DNA of 64,000 nucleotides from Syngnathus acus (lineage: Eukaryota > Chordata > Actinopteri > Syngnathiformes > Syngnathidae): assembly GCF_901709675.1 (NCBI RefSeq), contig NC_051105.1, positions 2,967,104 to 3,031,103 on the forward strand. Direction: 5' to 3'. Numbering within the stretch: position 1 is the first letter of the stretch; each line of letters opens with the position of its first letter. A model generated the notes under the pieces. It saw only the letters and a program-made list of their open reading frames with translations. It searched no databases and was not told the origin of the DNA. Both the position numbers and the translations under genes were made by a program. Below, in pieces: positions 20,872-31,671 of the stretch.

Positions 20872-22205
20872 AGAACATTTAATTCTATGTGACAATACCT
20901 CAGAGGAGTGACACAAATACAATCATACCAGCTCCGGGTCAACAAGGTCTGCACCACCTCCAACATCAGCAATAGGAAGTTGTTGCCAGAGCTGGAGATG
21001 GATTAGGCCCAATGTGCTTCCTCTGCAGTACAAAGATGCTGGGAAAAGCCATGGTCACTCATGGGGTGGTTTCACCATCACTCCCAAACCTCGTGAGTGG
21101 GTTCCAAGCCCAACAAGCAGAACACCTCAACACAAGAGCAAATGACCCGAGAGAGAGTCATGGGAGAACTCAACTACCTCCTGCTTGGTGAGGCTAAAGA
21201 AAGACGTGCAATTAGAATCACTACTGAATAATGTGAACACAGCACCGATCCCTACCAAGAACATTACTGAGACCAATCAGCTGGTCAATTATCCTAGAGA
21301 TGGCTTGGCTATGAGAAAAACAACTGGAAAGAATCCACGGAAGAGAAGGATAGAGACCAAAGTAAGGGTGAGAGAAGTTAGCCTATTAATAGAGCAAATC
21401 AAAGATGTAAAGCTTAAGAAAGAACTGCCCAAGAAATACAACAAGATGTCCACAGATGAGGCATTTGAGACTGCTAAACAAAGACTCACAGTGAAGAGGG
21501 ACACGAGAGACTTAGAGGCCACGAGAAAAAACACAATGTTCTCGAACCACCCAGCTAAGGTCTACTCTCAGTGGCAAGGGAGAAAGACCAAAAAGGCTGA
21601 GATAGAGCAATTCTGGAAGCGCTATGTGTTAGGGTTTACAGATTATCTTCATCGTATGATTATGTTGGAATGTAACCTGTAATAATTTACCTGGCTTGTC
21701 CTGTCTTAACAAAAGTAGTAGACCAAAGTGCTAAGATCTTTTGAACTGATTGACTAGCTGCAGAGGAAGCAATCAAAGTTGCCTTGTTTGCACAACGTCG
21801 TAAAAGACCCCCTGCTATGCTTTGATCAGCAGGCCAGGGGCTTCAACCCCAACCTCCACTCTCACCCCCACTCTCATCCCCACTCTGTTTCTCTCAACAA
21901 AAATGCTCCTGCAAGAGGCCAGAGTCAGATCTCATTCGATCATCGCTGTACACACAGCGACGAATGGACTCTCCACCTGCAGGTGTCTAAAAGGACTTAC
22001 TTGTCTCCCGTGTGGTTCTTGCAAAATAAGTTAGAGTGAGCACCACCCTAACACTATGGAAAATGAAAGGTCACACAATACCAATGCCCGATGCCTGGCA
22101 GATTTACAAACAAATCACAGAAACATTGAAAAACAAGAACCAGTAATCATAACAGTAGCAGATATCTAAGCAAGTGTTGAAGACTGACATGATTCATGTC
22201 TACTG
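20872..22205 (+). mobile_element. dead LINE fragment, array unit 4, split by a solo LTR
   Basis: This copy is longer in frame than the others (open from 21185 to the LTR edge) and keeps KVYSQWQGRKTKKAEIEQFW, which is lost in units 2 and 3. It is interrupted at 21626/22054 by an LTR and continues beyond it with the HNTNARCLADLQTNH phrase. The coding remnant is still broken, and no RT catalytic motif is present. Confidence 0.65.
21627..22053. mobile_element. solo LTR with 5-bp target duplication
   Basis: A 427-bp insertion begins TGTTAGGG and ends CCCTAACA, with CTATG directly repeated on both sides (21622-21626 and 22054-22058). The other four units have a single CTATG at the empty site. TG...CA ends plus a 5-bp duplication are diagnostic of an LTR. 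No internal region or second LTR is present, so it is a solo LTR left by recombination. It postdates the duplication that created unit 4. The retrotransposon family is not assigned. Confidence 0.88.
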
Positions 22206-22695
22206 ACCTTTGGTCAGGACCAAACAGGCGGACGAAAGGACTTTTCTGGTCTAAGTCTCAACATGGCCATATTCTGGCTGTGGTAGCATAAAATAAGCAA
22301 TTTTGGCCTTAATGTACCAAATGTCAACAAAACTGTGACCTGATAACAAGGGAATGACTTTTGGCGTACCGTTACACCCCTGAGTGATTTTACATTTAGG
22401 TATATAGTTTTAAGGTTATAACAGATGCCCTTCCAGTAACCATGACTACCATGTGGCCCGATGATAAACACAAATTTGGCACGCTTGCTTTAGAACTCAT
22501 CCAACAATTTGACCCTGCTGTATGTGACAGATAGGGGGGTGCCAAGAAGAAGCCTTAGAGAAGTTTGTTGACATGACAGCAGCTCCTAATGAGATCCATA
22601 GAGGCTGAGCAACCGACATAAAAGACTCGATGGTCCGGCGACTCTTGACCACCAGTGTGCGGTGTGTTCGCAGAGAGTCAACACATGATTGGAAC

Positions 22696-23643
22696 ATGAA
22701 CGGAACACATTACCTAATACGTTTTGGTGGCTATGTAGATGTGGATAAGTACAGATATGTATACTTTGTGATCTTGTTGATACTATATGTTGTCATCATC
22801 TGCTGTAATTGCACCATTATTTGCCTCATCTGGATTCACAGGAACCTTCATGAACCAATGTATATTTTCATTGCAGCTTTGTCTCTAAACTCGATTTTTT
22901 TCAGCACTGCTTTTTACCCCAAACTCATTGTGGACGTCTTGTCTCACCAGCAGAGCATTTCTCACGCAGCTTGTATGTTGCAGTATTTATTATTTTATTC
23001 GCTAGGAGCTTCAGACTTCTTGCTGTTGGCAGCCATGGCTTATGACAGGTATGTGTCCATTTGTAAGCCTCTGCATTATACATCTGTGATGAGCACAACC
23101 AATGTCACCATCTTTTTGGTTTTGGCCTGGTGTTTGCCTGCCTGCCAAGTATTAGTGGCAACTGTCATCAGTGCGAAGCAAAAAATGTGTCACTACATAT
23201 TAGCGGGAGTCTTTTGCAATAATTTGATCCAGAAACTTTTTTGTGTGAAACCAATGTTTCTAACTGTGTGGGGTTTATTTATTTTGACAAATGTTACTAT
23301 CATCCCTGTGCTGTTTATCCTCTTCACATACATAAAGATATTTATGTTGGCCTATCGCAGCTGCGGAAAAGTCCGGAAAAAAGCAACAGAGACATGTTTA
23401 CCCCACCTGATGGTTTTGATCAGCTTCTCATGTTTGGGTGGTTTTGATGTCATCATAGCGCGATTGGAGTCAGATCTTTCAAAAGCTGTGCGACTGATTA
23501 TGACTCTACAAATAGTGGTCTACAATCCTCTGTTCAATCCCATCATATATGGCGTGAAGATGAAAGAAATCTGGAAACACATCAAGAGGTTGTTGTTATT
23601 GTTTGGACGCTATACAGTAAGACAAATGTCTTTGTCAAAGTAG
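22696..23643 (+). CDS. olfactory receptor, array copy D
   Basis: Intact 315-aa intronless odorant receptor in unit 4, downstream of the LTR-bearing spacer. Marker residues are R9 (LIRFGG, shared with E), Q85 and I88 (SHQQSIS, as in the inverted outlier gene), L99, GA at 104-105, Y167 with I168, L177, I196 and G248 (CLGGFD). Y167, L177, I196 and K225 are shared with copy A, while R266 and LLLFGR are shared with B and E. The Q85/I88 pair shared with the diverged minus-strand gene may be ancestral. All GPCR motifs and the polyA signal are kept. Confidence 0.92.
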   Translation: MNGTHYLIRFGGYVDVDKYRYVYFVILLILYVVIICCNCTIICLIWIHRNLHEPMYIFIAALSLNSIFFSTAFYPKLIVDVLSHQQSISHAACMLQYLLFYSLGASDFLLLAAMAYDRYVSICKPLHYTSVMSTTNVTIFLVLAWCLPACQVLVATVISAKQKMCHYILAGVFCNNLIQKLFCVKPMFLTVWGLFILTNVTIIPVLFILFTYIKIFMLAYRSCGKVRKKATETCLPHLMVLISFSCLGGFDVIIARLESDLSKAVRLIMTLQIVVYNPLFNPIIYGVKMKEIWKHIKRLLLLFGRYTVRQMSLSK

Positions 23644-24519
23644 TCTTTTTGTTCTTCCTCTCTGTGTGTGGGATTGTGCTGATCTGATGTGTGATTGTTG
23701 TTAATTGTTTTTGTAGAAATGTTCCACAGCTGAATAAAAAACATTGAGGATCATCTTCTTAACATCATGATTTCATTTTTCATTCATCACCTTTGCTTTT
23801 TTTCCCGACAAGTGAAATGTAGAGGAGGTATTTTAGGTTTCAGAAAACTTAATTTTTCCTTAGAGGTCTTGACTTTTTGAAAATGTTAATTCTGTTCTTC
23901 TAGTGCCATTTTTTAGTGTTCATCTGATCGAATGTTTCTATTGGTTTTCCTCCATCGCCAACTATGCAAAAATAAAAAGGGATTTTTAGAAAAATTATTA
24001 ATCCCACATTATTTTTTAAAAATAATCATTATTATGTTTTGTGTTTGCACACCGACTAAATTCTACAACCAATATTTGAAAATCAAATTTTACTCATCTA
24101 ATTTCATTGTCTTTGACAAGACTGAAAGAAAGAACAAATGAATGAAAGAAAATTTATGTTGATTTATGTTTAATTTACGGAAAAAAAACATTCTCCATAA
24201 TATTTACAGTCTTAGCAACATTCACACATTTGATTTTAGCAATAACAATCGATTACATTTTTGTATTTTATCAAGTTACATTGTAATCAAGCACCCTCAA
24301 ATATGTTTTACCGTTTCCAGTTCATTAGTGCTTTTATTGTATTTGAGGATAAAGATGGACTTCCCTTATTATTATTATTATTATTATTATTTGGAGTTTA
24401 TTTTTGAACGCGCCTAAAAGAGCGACACTCAGAGTGCCGTGACGTCACGACCGTACATACCAAAGCATGATATAGTAGGGGGAACTGAAGTCACTACGCT
24501 GCTTGAATAGCGTGTGATT

Positions 24520-25390
24520 AGAACATTTAATTCTATGTGACAATACCTCCGAGGAGTGACACAAATACAATCATACCATCTCCGGGTCAACAAGCACCAC
24601 CTCCAACATCAGCAAGAGGAAGTTGTTGCCAGAGCTGGAGATGGATTAGGCCCAATGTGCTTCCTCTGCAGTACAAAGATGCTGGGAAAAGCCATGGTCA
24701 CTCATGGGGTGGTTTCACCATCACTCCCAAACCTCGTGAGTGGGTTCCAAGCCCAACAAGCAGAACACCTCAACACAAGCGCAAATGACCCGAGAGGGAG
24801 TCATGGGAGAACTCAACTAGTACCTCCTGCTTGGTGAGGCTAAAGAAAGACGTGCAATTAGAATCACTACTAAATGATGTGAACACAGCACTGATCCCTA
24901 CCAAGAACCTTACTGAGACCAATCAGCTGATCAATTATCCTAGAGATGGCTTGGCTATGAGAAAAACAACTGGAAAGAATCCACGGAAGAGAAGGATCGA
25001 GACCAAAGTAAGGGTGAGAGAAGTTAGCCTATCAAAGATGTAAAGCTTAAGAAAGAACTGCTCAAGAAATACAACAAGATGTCCACAGATGAGGCATTTG
25101 AGACTGCTAAACAAAGACTCACACTGAAGAGGGACACGAGAGACTTAGAGGCCTCGAGAACAAACGCAACCCAGCTAAGGTCTACTCTCAGTGGCAAGGG
25201 AGAAAGACCAAAAAGGCTGAGATAGAGCAATTCTGGAAGCGCTATGGAAAATGAAACGTCACACAATACCAATGCCCGATGCCTGGCAGATTTACAAACA
25301 AATCACAGAAACATTGAAAAACAAGAACCAGTAATCATAACAGTAGCAGATATCTAAGCAAGTGTTGAAGACTGACATGATTCATGTCTA
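24520..25390 (+). mobile_element. dead LINE fragment, array unit 5
   Basis: The first part carries the same 13-base loss after VREVSL as units 2 and 3, but the later part keeps 'ctcgagaacaaacgcaacccagctaagg' as in unit 1. The fragment is therefore itself a mosaic of array copies. It is not functional. Confidence 0.6.
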
Positions 25391-25869
25391 CTGACTTTTG
25401 GTCAGGACCAAACAGGCGGGCGAAAGGACTTTTCTGGTCTAAGTCTCAACATGGCCATATTCTGGCTGTGGTAGCATAAAATAAGCAATTTTGGCCTTAA
25501 TGTACCAAATGTCAACAAAACTGTGACCTGATAACAAGGGAATGACTTTTGGCGTACCGTTACACATTTTACATTTACGTATATAAGGTTATAAAAGATG
25601 CCCTTCCAGTAACCATGACTACCATGTGGCCCGATGATAAACACAAATTTGGCACCCTTGCTTTCGAACTCATCCAACAATTTGACCCTGCTGTATGTGA
25701 CAGATAGGGGGGGTGCCAAGAAGAAGCCTTAGAGAAGTTTGTTGACATGACAGCAGCTCCTAATGAGATCCATAGAGGCTGAGCAAGCGACATAAAAGAC
25801 TCGATGGTCCGGCGACTCTTGACCACCAGTGTGCGGTGTGTTCGCAGAGAGTCAACACATGATTGGAAC

Positions 25870-26817
25870 ATGAACGGAACACATTACCTAATACGTTTTG
25901 GTGGCTATGTAGATGCGGATAAGTACAGATATGTCTACTTTGTGATCTTGTTGATACTATATGTTGTCATCATCTGCTGTAATTGCACCATTATTTGCCT
26001 CATCTGGATTCACAGGAACCTTCATGAACCAATGTATATTTTCATTGCAGCTTTGTCTCTAAACTCGATTTTTTTCAGCACTGCTATTTACCCCAAACTC
26101 ATTGTGGACGTTTTGTCTCACAGGCAGAGCGTTTCTCACGCAGCTTGTATGTTGCAGTATTTAATATTTTATTCGCTAGTAGGTTCAGACTTCTTGCTGT
26201 TGGCAGCCATGGCTTATGACAGGTATGTGTCCATTTGTAAGCCTCTGCATTATACATCTGTGATGAGCACAACCAATGTCACCATCTTTTTGGTTTTGGC
26301 CTGGGGTTTGCCTGCCTGCCACGTATTAGTGGCAACTGTCATCAGTGCGAAGCAAAAAATGTGTCACTTCATGTTAGCGGGAGTCTTTTGCAATAATTCG
26401 ATCCAGAAACTTTTTTGTGTGAAACCAATGTTTCTAACTGTGTGGGGTTTATTTGTTTTGACAAATATTACTATCATCCCTGTGCTGTTTATCCTCTTCA
26501 CATATATAAAGATATTTATGTTGGCCTATCGCAGTTGCGGAAAAGTCCGGAAAAAAGCAACAGAGACATGTTTACCCCACCTGATGGTTTTGATCAGCTT
26601 CTCATGTTTGTGTGGTTTTGATGTCATCATAGCGCGATTGGAGTCAGATCTTTCAAAACCTGTGCGACTGATTATGACTCTACAAATAGTGGTCTACAAT
26701 CCTCTGTTCAATCCCATCATCTATGGCGTGAAGATGAAAGAAATCTGGAAACACATCAAGAGGCTGTTGTTATTGTTTGGACGATATACAGTAAGACAAA
26801 TGTCTTTGTCAAAGTAG
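25870..26817 (+). CDS. olfactory receptor, array copy E (next to RNASEH2B)
   Basis: Intact 315-aa intronless odorant receptor in unit 5, the last of the array. Marker residues are R9, A16 (VDADK), I73, VG at the TM3 pair 104-105, G146 in place of C at the end of TM4 (AWGLPACHV), H151, S177, I200, K225, P264 and R266. It shares H151, I200 and P264 with copy C, I73 with copy B, and K225 with copies A and D. Replacing C146 removes one cysteine kept by the four other copies. The stop is at 26815, with the usual polyA signal after it; the unit tail runs into the RNASEH2B promoter. Confidence 0.92.
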   Translation: MNGTHYLIRFGGYVDADKYRYVYFVILLILYVVIICCNCTIICLIWIHRNLHEPMYIFIAALSLNSIFFSTAIYPKLIVDVLSHRQSVSHAACMLQYLIFYSLVGSDFLLLAAMAYDRYVSICKPLHYTSVMSTTNVTIFLVLAWGLPACHVLVATVISAKQKMCHFMLAGVFCNNSIQKLFCVKPMFLTVWGLFVLTNITIIPVLFILFTYIKIFMLAYRSCGKVRKKATETCLPHLMVLISFSCLCGFDVIIARLESDLSKPVRLIMTLQIVVYNPLFNPIIYGVKMKEIWKHIKRLLLLFGRYTVRQMSLSK

Positions 26818-27559
26818 TCTTTTTGTTCTTCCTCTCTGTGTGTGGGATTGTGCTGATCTGATGTGTGATTGTTGTTAATTGTTTTTGTAGAAATGTTCCA
26901 CAGCTGAATAAAAAACATTGAGGATCATCTTCTTAACATCATGATTTCATTTTTCATTCATCACCTTTGCTTTTTTTCCCTACAAGAGTGAAATGTAGAG
27001 GAGGTATTTTAAGTTTCAGAAAACTTAATTTATCCTCAGAGGTCTTGACTTTTTGAAAATGTTATTTCTGTTCTTCTAGTGCCATTTTTTAGTGTTCATC
27101 TGATCGAATGTTTCTATTGGTGTTCCTCCATCGCCAACTATACAAAAAAAAGGGATTTTTAGAAAAATTATTAATCCCACATTATTTTTTTAAAATAATC
27201 ATAATTATGTTTTGTATTTGCACACCGACTAAATTCTACAACCAATATTTGAAAATCAAATTCTACTCATCTAATTTCACTGTCTTTGACAAGACTGAAA
27301 GAAAGAACAAATGAATGAAAGAAAATTTATCTTGATTTATGTTTAATTTACGGAAAAAAACATTCTCCATAATATCTACAGTCTTAGCAACATTCACACA
27401 TTTGATTTTAGCAATAACAATCGATTACATTTTTGTATTTTATCAAGTTACATTGTAATCAAGCACCCTCAAATATGTTTCACCGTTTCCAGTTCGTTAG
27501 TGCTTTTATTGTATTTGAGGATAAAGATGGACTTATTATTATTATTATTATTATTTGGA

Positions 27560-27954
27560 GTTTGTTTTTGAACGCGCCTGAAAGAGCGACACTCAGAGTG
27601 CCGTGACGTCACGACCGTACATACCAAAGCATGATATAGTAGGGGGAACCGAAGTCAATACGCTGCTTGAATAGCGTGTGATTCTCAATTTATCCGAACG
27701 ATTCGCACAACACTCTTTAAAATATATCTGAATATACAAAAAGGGATTAAGACATTGTAAAAATAGCTAACAAAAACGGGCAGAGCCTCAACTGTGGTGA
27801 ACTACAGCACCCCGTTGGTGAGGAAAAGGCGGAAGTGAGGAGAGAAGCGCCTTTTCTGAGTGCTTGTCAAAACACACAATCGCTTGTTTTGGTTTCGGTA
27901 TCGTTGCGCGTTATTTGAAACCCAGTGCAAATCAAGCAGGTTCAACGTTTCACT
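27560..27954 (+). promoter_or_regulatory. RNASEH2B promoter region
   Basis: Contains TGACGTCA at 27604-27611, the phrases repeated in every receptor-unit tail (to 'gtgattctcaattta' near 27692), then unique sequence with 'gcgccttttctgag' and no obvious TATA box. That is consistent with a housekeeping promoter. The start codon follows at 27955. Similarity to 3755-4134 defines the conserved part. The transcription start is not known. Confidence 0.55.
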
Positions 27955-30900
27955 ATGCCCCCCAAAAAGAAGCGAATGCCCAACGTACAGAACAATAGCT
28001 GGGTTGTTATTGCTGCAGGTAATTGTCATAGCAAGGTTTGCCATTGCTAGCTTAACACACGATGCGTTTGGCCGTGGAAACTACTCGTTTGCTAGCGTCA
28101 TGCTAGCACTCCACCACAAAAAACAGAGTTGTGTATCCCTTTTTAAGATGCCCTAATACTTAACGTCAATATATTTGCATAAAATGTTCATCTGTGTCAC
28201 ATACCTGACTTTGTCTCCATGCAGACTCCGTCATAGACATCCAGATGAAGGAGAATGACCCCACCTTTGTGAGATTACGCAATCCAGCCACAGGTAGACC
28301 ACATTAATATAAACAGAAATTCACTCAAATCTTATAAATCTAAGGATGGTTTTTTTTTCGAAGCAATTTAAAAACATTCAAATATTCCAGTTTAAAATAG
28401 TTGAAAAACAAATGTAATCATATTGAGGTGTAGTGTGCTCTTCAAAATCACGTCAAAAATGTATTTTACATTGATTTAAACATACACAGCAAACTTCCAT
28501 GAGAGGTCAGGTACTCCCTGGACTGGTCGCAGGGTGCAACGTTAACAAGAACCAATCTATAACTCATTTATAGTATCTGCTATTTAATATGACTATATCC
28601 AAACATCTTTGGTCGTTTTATCCTCGCTGTGCACCTACCATCTCCCCCATTCACTGACAAAAATGCACAAAGTACTTGTGTGCATTTTGAGTACACGCTT
28701 CACTATTTCATTCAAAAGTGTGCCTGTATATTTCTAATTTCTTCAAATATTGTTTTGAATCACAAAATCTTCAGTTTAAACTGAGGCTTGGACCGTGTTG
28801 ATTTTTTTACGTGGATATCCTGATGGCCCACTGATGCTACATAATGGCAAGCCTATTAACGATAGAATGAATGTATTATTAGTTCAGGATGATTTAAAAT
28901 GCATTGCATTGTTAAAAAAAAGCAGAGGGATATATGAAGGTAAAAAACTAATCAAAAGTACCTTTTGGTCTACCTTTCAAAATAAATTTGTCTTGTTACC
29001 ACAGATGCAGGGTCCCTCTACATGCTGAGCGGCGGCGGTGGGAATGTGCAACTTCACGAGGTCAAAGCATTTGAAGAAGACTTTCGTTCCTGGTTTGTTG
29101 GCCAATCAGTCCAGAGAGGTAATTGTTTTGACTGTTTGATAAAAATCCATTCATGACCATAGAATGGAATGCCTTTGTTTATTTGATTTATTGTTAATCA
29201 GCTGCTCCTGTTTTTACACAGATGGGAGGCTTCTGTTTGTCACACCGATGGATCCTCTTTATCTCATTTTGCCCTATTTGATCAAATCTGCAAAAGAAGT
29301 AAGAGACCATTCAGCCTATTCTGGTGATCCCTGTCTGCCGTGGCAGATTATTATTTTATGGGAATTATCAAATTTTCTTTTAAATTTAATTTACTTCATC
29401 AGAAACATATTTATTTTCTACTAATAATGTATCTTTTAGTCATCTATTCTTCCAACATCTAACAACAATTAAATGCTCTTCCACTAGATGGCAGAACCTT
29501 TTGTGACATTTTTGTTTGGTGGCTTGCTATAAAATTCTTTTCGAATGTCAAATTTGTGCTATGACTCCAATAAAGGTTTGTAATCAGCCAGGGTGCATCT
29601 ACTCCAGGGGTGGTGAACCTACAGCCTACTTACCATACTCCCCCCTTTGCAATTCTAACTAGCAAAATTTAATAAGAAGAAAACCCACAAATTCTCACAA
29701 GACCTAATAAAACATGCTCAATCACTGCCCCCTACTTTTTTCACGACATCACCATTGCTTTTGCATCCCCCCCGTGGTGTAGATACACCACTAGAATCTT
29801 TTACTGAGGCTGTAGTGTGATGCCCAGGATTGTTTTTGTTGGAAACAAAGGTCATCTTGCAGTTTATTAAGCGTCTCTCTCGACTGTCCTTCACTCCACA
29901 CATCTGTTTCTCACTCTCTCTCCAGGCTAGCGAATCACTTCCAGTCCATAAAGACTCTATAAAAGCCTCCCTTTAATGATGTCCTCGGCTGTGTGTTTAG
30001 GGCAAGTTCCAGCCGGCGGATCAAATGGTGATGGATGAAGAGTTTCCAGCATGTAGCAGACTGCTGAGCTGCACGCGTTCCTTGGCCTCCATGCATCACG
30101 TAGTGGATGAAAAAGGTTAGCAAATAATTTGCCCAAGGTTGCTTATATTTAAAATCAGACAGAGGCCTCACATACAGTATTTTGTTTTCTTGCTAGAGGT
30201 GGGAGGCCTCAAGTTTCACCGATATAATCAAGACAAAACACTGGCTTGGTTAAAGAAGAAGGTATATCCTTTGTTCAGAATTAGTCAATATTTAGATAAA
30301 GATTACCATTGAATTGTCTTTTTTTTAATGTTGCTGTAGGTAGAGAAAACAGTCCTTGTGCTCAAGAAGAAGAACATCTCTGTGGGGGAGGGAGTTCAGT
30401 CCTCCTCTTATATTCGAGTCAAGATGGATTCCGAGTCAAGCAACGGTAACGCCGTTTCTTCTTTTAAAATTACATTCGATTCTGAAGAAGAGGATTTAAA
30501 TAAAAATGGGAAAAGTCACACTACATCACTATATTTCAGAGGGAAATTTGTCTTCAAATCTGAATTCATTTGGTGTCTCAGAACGGATTGTGTTCGACCT
30601 CAAATTTTCACCGTTCTGTGCTTAGATTTCTGAAGTACTTGTAGTACTCAGCAGCACCAGTAGATGGTGACAACGACCCATTTTATCTGTCACAGAGTAT
30701 TACCAACTATTTTGTATAGTCCTGAATGTAGCCGTAAGACTTTTTTTTGTTTGATCGCCTCCACACTTCAGAGGACTACCTTGGCTACGCCCATGGCCTG
30801 ATATCAGAATACATCAGCAAAGACCTGAGCAAGGAACTTCGCCAGCACTTGCAGTATGTTTGCATGCCCAACTTGCCAGGCCATTATAAATATGTAAATA

Positions 30901-31671
30901 TGAATTTGAACGACGACTGTTTTGCTGCCACACAGGTTACCGGAGATCACAAGTCCAAAGGAGACTGAACCACCTTCAAAGGTGCAGTATATTATACAAT
31001 CTGTTGCAAAACATTGTCCTATCCTGCATTTTTTTTTTCCTGACAAATAAAACAGATCATTTCGAGGCAGCGGAAAGTTTACAACTTTATGCGAAAAACA
31101 GATCATGCAAATCTACAGAATTGCGGCACGGACTTTACTGTCAGTTACTTGTACAGTCCCATGACAAGTACCAGAGGTGGAAAATCTAAGTTGATCCATC
31201 AAATCCATTTACCAATCCATTCAAATAAACAGATCACAATAAATATTATTTCTGTGTATGATTCACCTTCAATGTTGATTCAAATTGTTATGTTTATGTA
31301 GTCCGTCAACACTGTCCAAACTGTTCAACACATTTGTTTCCGTATACCAGAAGCGAAAACTGTCCGACAAGCCGGTGGAGGCGGGAGAAGACTATACCAA
31401 ATTCAACAGCGGAGAGTTTGCTCGCAAAGTGAGTCTGGGTTATTTCGAAAGTGATGGTCTCTTTTTGAGCGACATCTCATTCAACCTTGAGAGATTGTTC
31501 TTGTCGTTCTGGTTTGTTTGGTCAAATTACATGGTCGATGTTTTCTTCATCTCTTTGCAGCCACCCAAGAAGATGACGGCCGCTCAGAAGAATCTGGCAA
31601 AGGTGGATAAGAGTGGCATGAAAACAATGTCGTCCTTCTTTCGCCCCAAAGTGAAAGAGGAAAAGAAATGA
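27955..31671 (+). CDS. rnaseh2b: ribonuclease H2 subunit B; 11 exons
   Basis: Structural subunit of the nuclear RNase H2 complex (A, B, C), which removes ribonucleotides from DNA and RNA from hybrids; B links the complex to PCNA. Exons are 27955-28018, 28225-28293, 29005-29118, 29222-29298, 30001-30115, 30197-30261, 30340-30445, 30772-30853, 30936-30981, 31351-31428 and 31561-31671. All have GT-AG borders and matching phases and give 308 aa; the human protein is about 312. Recognisable blocks are VTPMDPLYLILPYLIKSAKE, GKFQPADQMVMDEEFP, EDYLGYAHGLISEYI, KLSDKPVEAGEDYTKFN, MTAAQKNLAKVDKSGM, and a C-terminal PIP-like box MKTMSSFF (292-299). The N terminus has a basic PPKKKR run that differs from mammals. 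A decayed copy of exon 1 lies at 4135-4187. Complete and apparently functional. Confidence 0.95.
29481..29494 (+). promoter_or_regulatory. CTCF-type motif in RNASEH2B intron 4
   Basis: CCACTAGATGGCAG matches every position of the CTCF core consensus CCASYAGRKGGCRS. Whether it is bound cannot be told from sequence alone. Confidence 0.4.

Larger units (their letters stand above)
10746..27692 (+). repeat. tandem array of five olfactory receptor units
   Basis: Five direct repeats begin with 'agaacatttaattctatg' at 10746, 13986, 17163, 20872 and 24520. Each holds a dead LINE fragment, about 370 bp of spacer, a conserved core promoter, one receptor gene, a 3' region with AATAAA, an (ATT)n tract, and a tail with TGACGTCA. 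Units 1, 2, 3 and 5 are about 3.2 kb. Unit 4 is longer because of a solo LTR, and the 3/4 junction retains a spacer of about 565 bp. The joins 1-2, 2-3 and 4-5 all read 'gtgtgatt|agaacattt', which indicates repeated unequal crossing-over from one original join. High identity implies recent amplification. Confidence 0.9.

Noticed and set aside
10746-27692. Regular direct repeats considered as a CRISPR-like or satellite array
   Set aside because: Units are 3.2-4.2 kb with genes inside; this is a tandem gene duplication.
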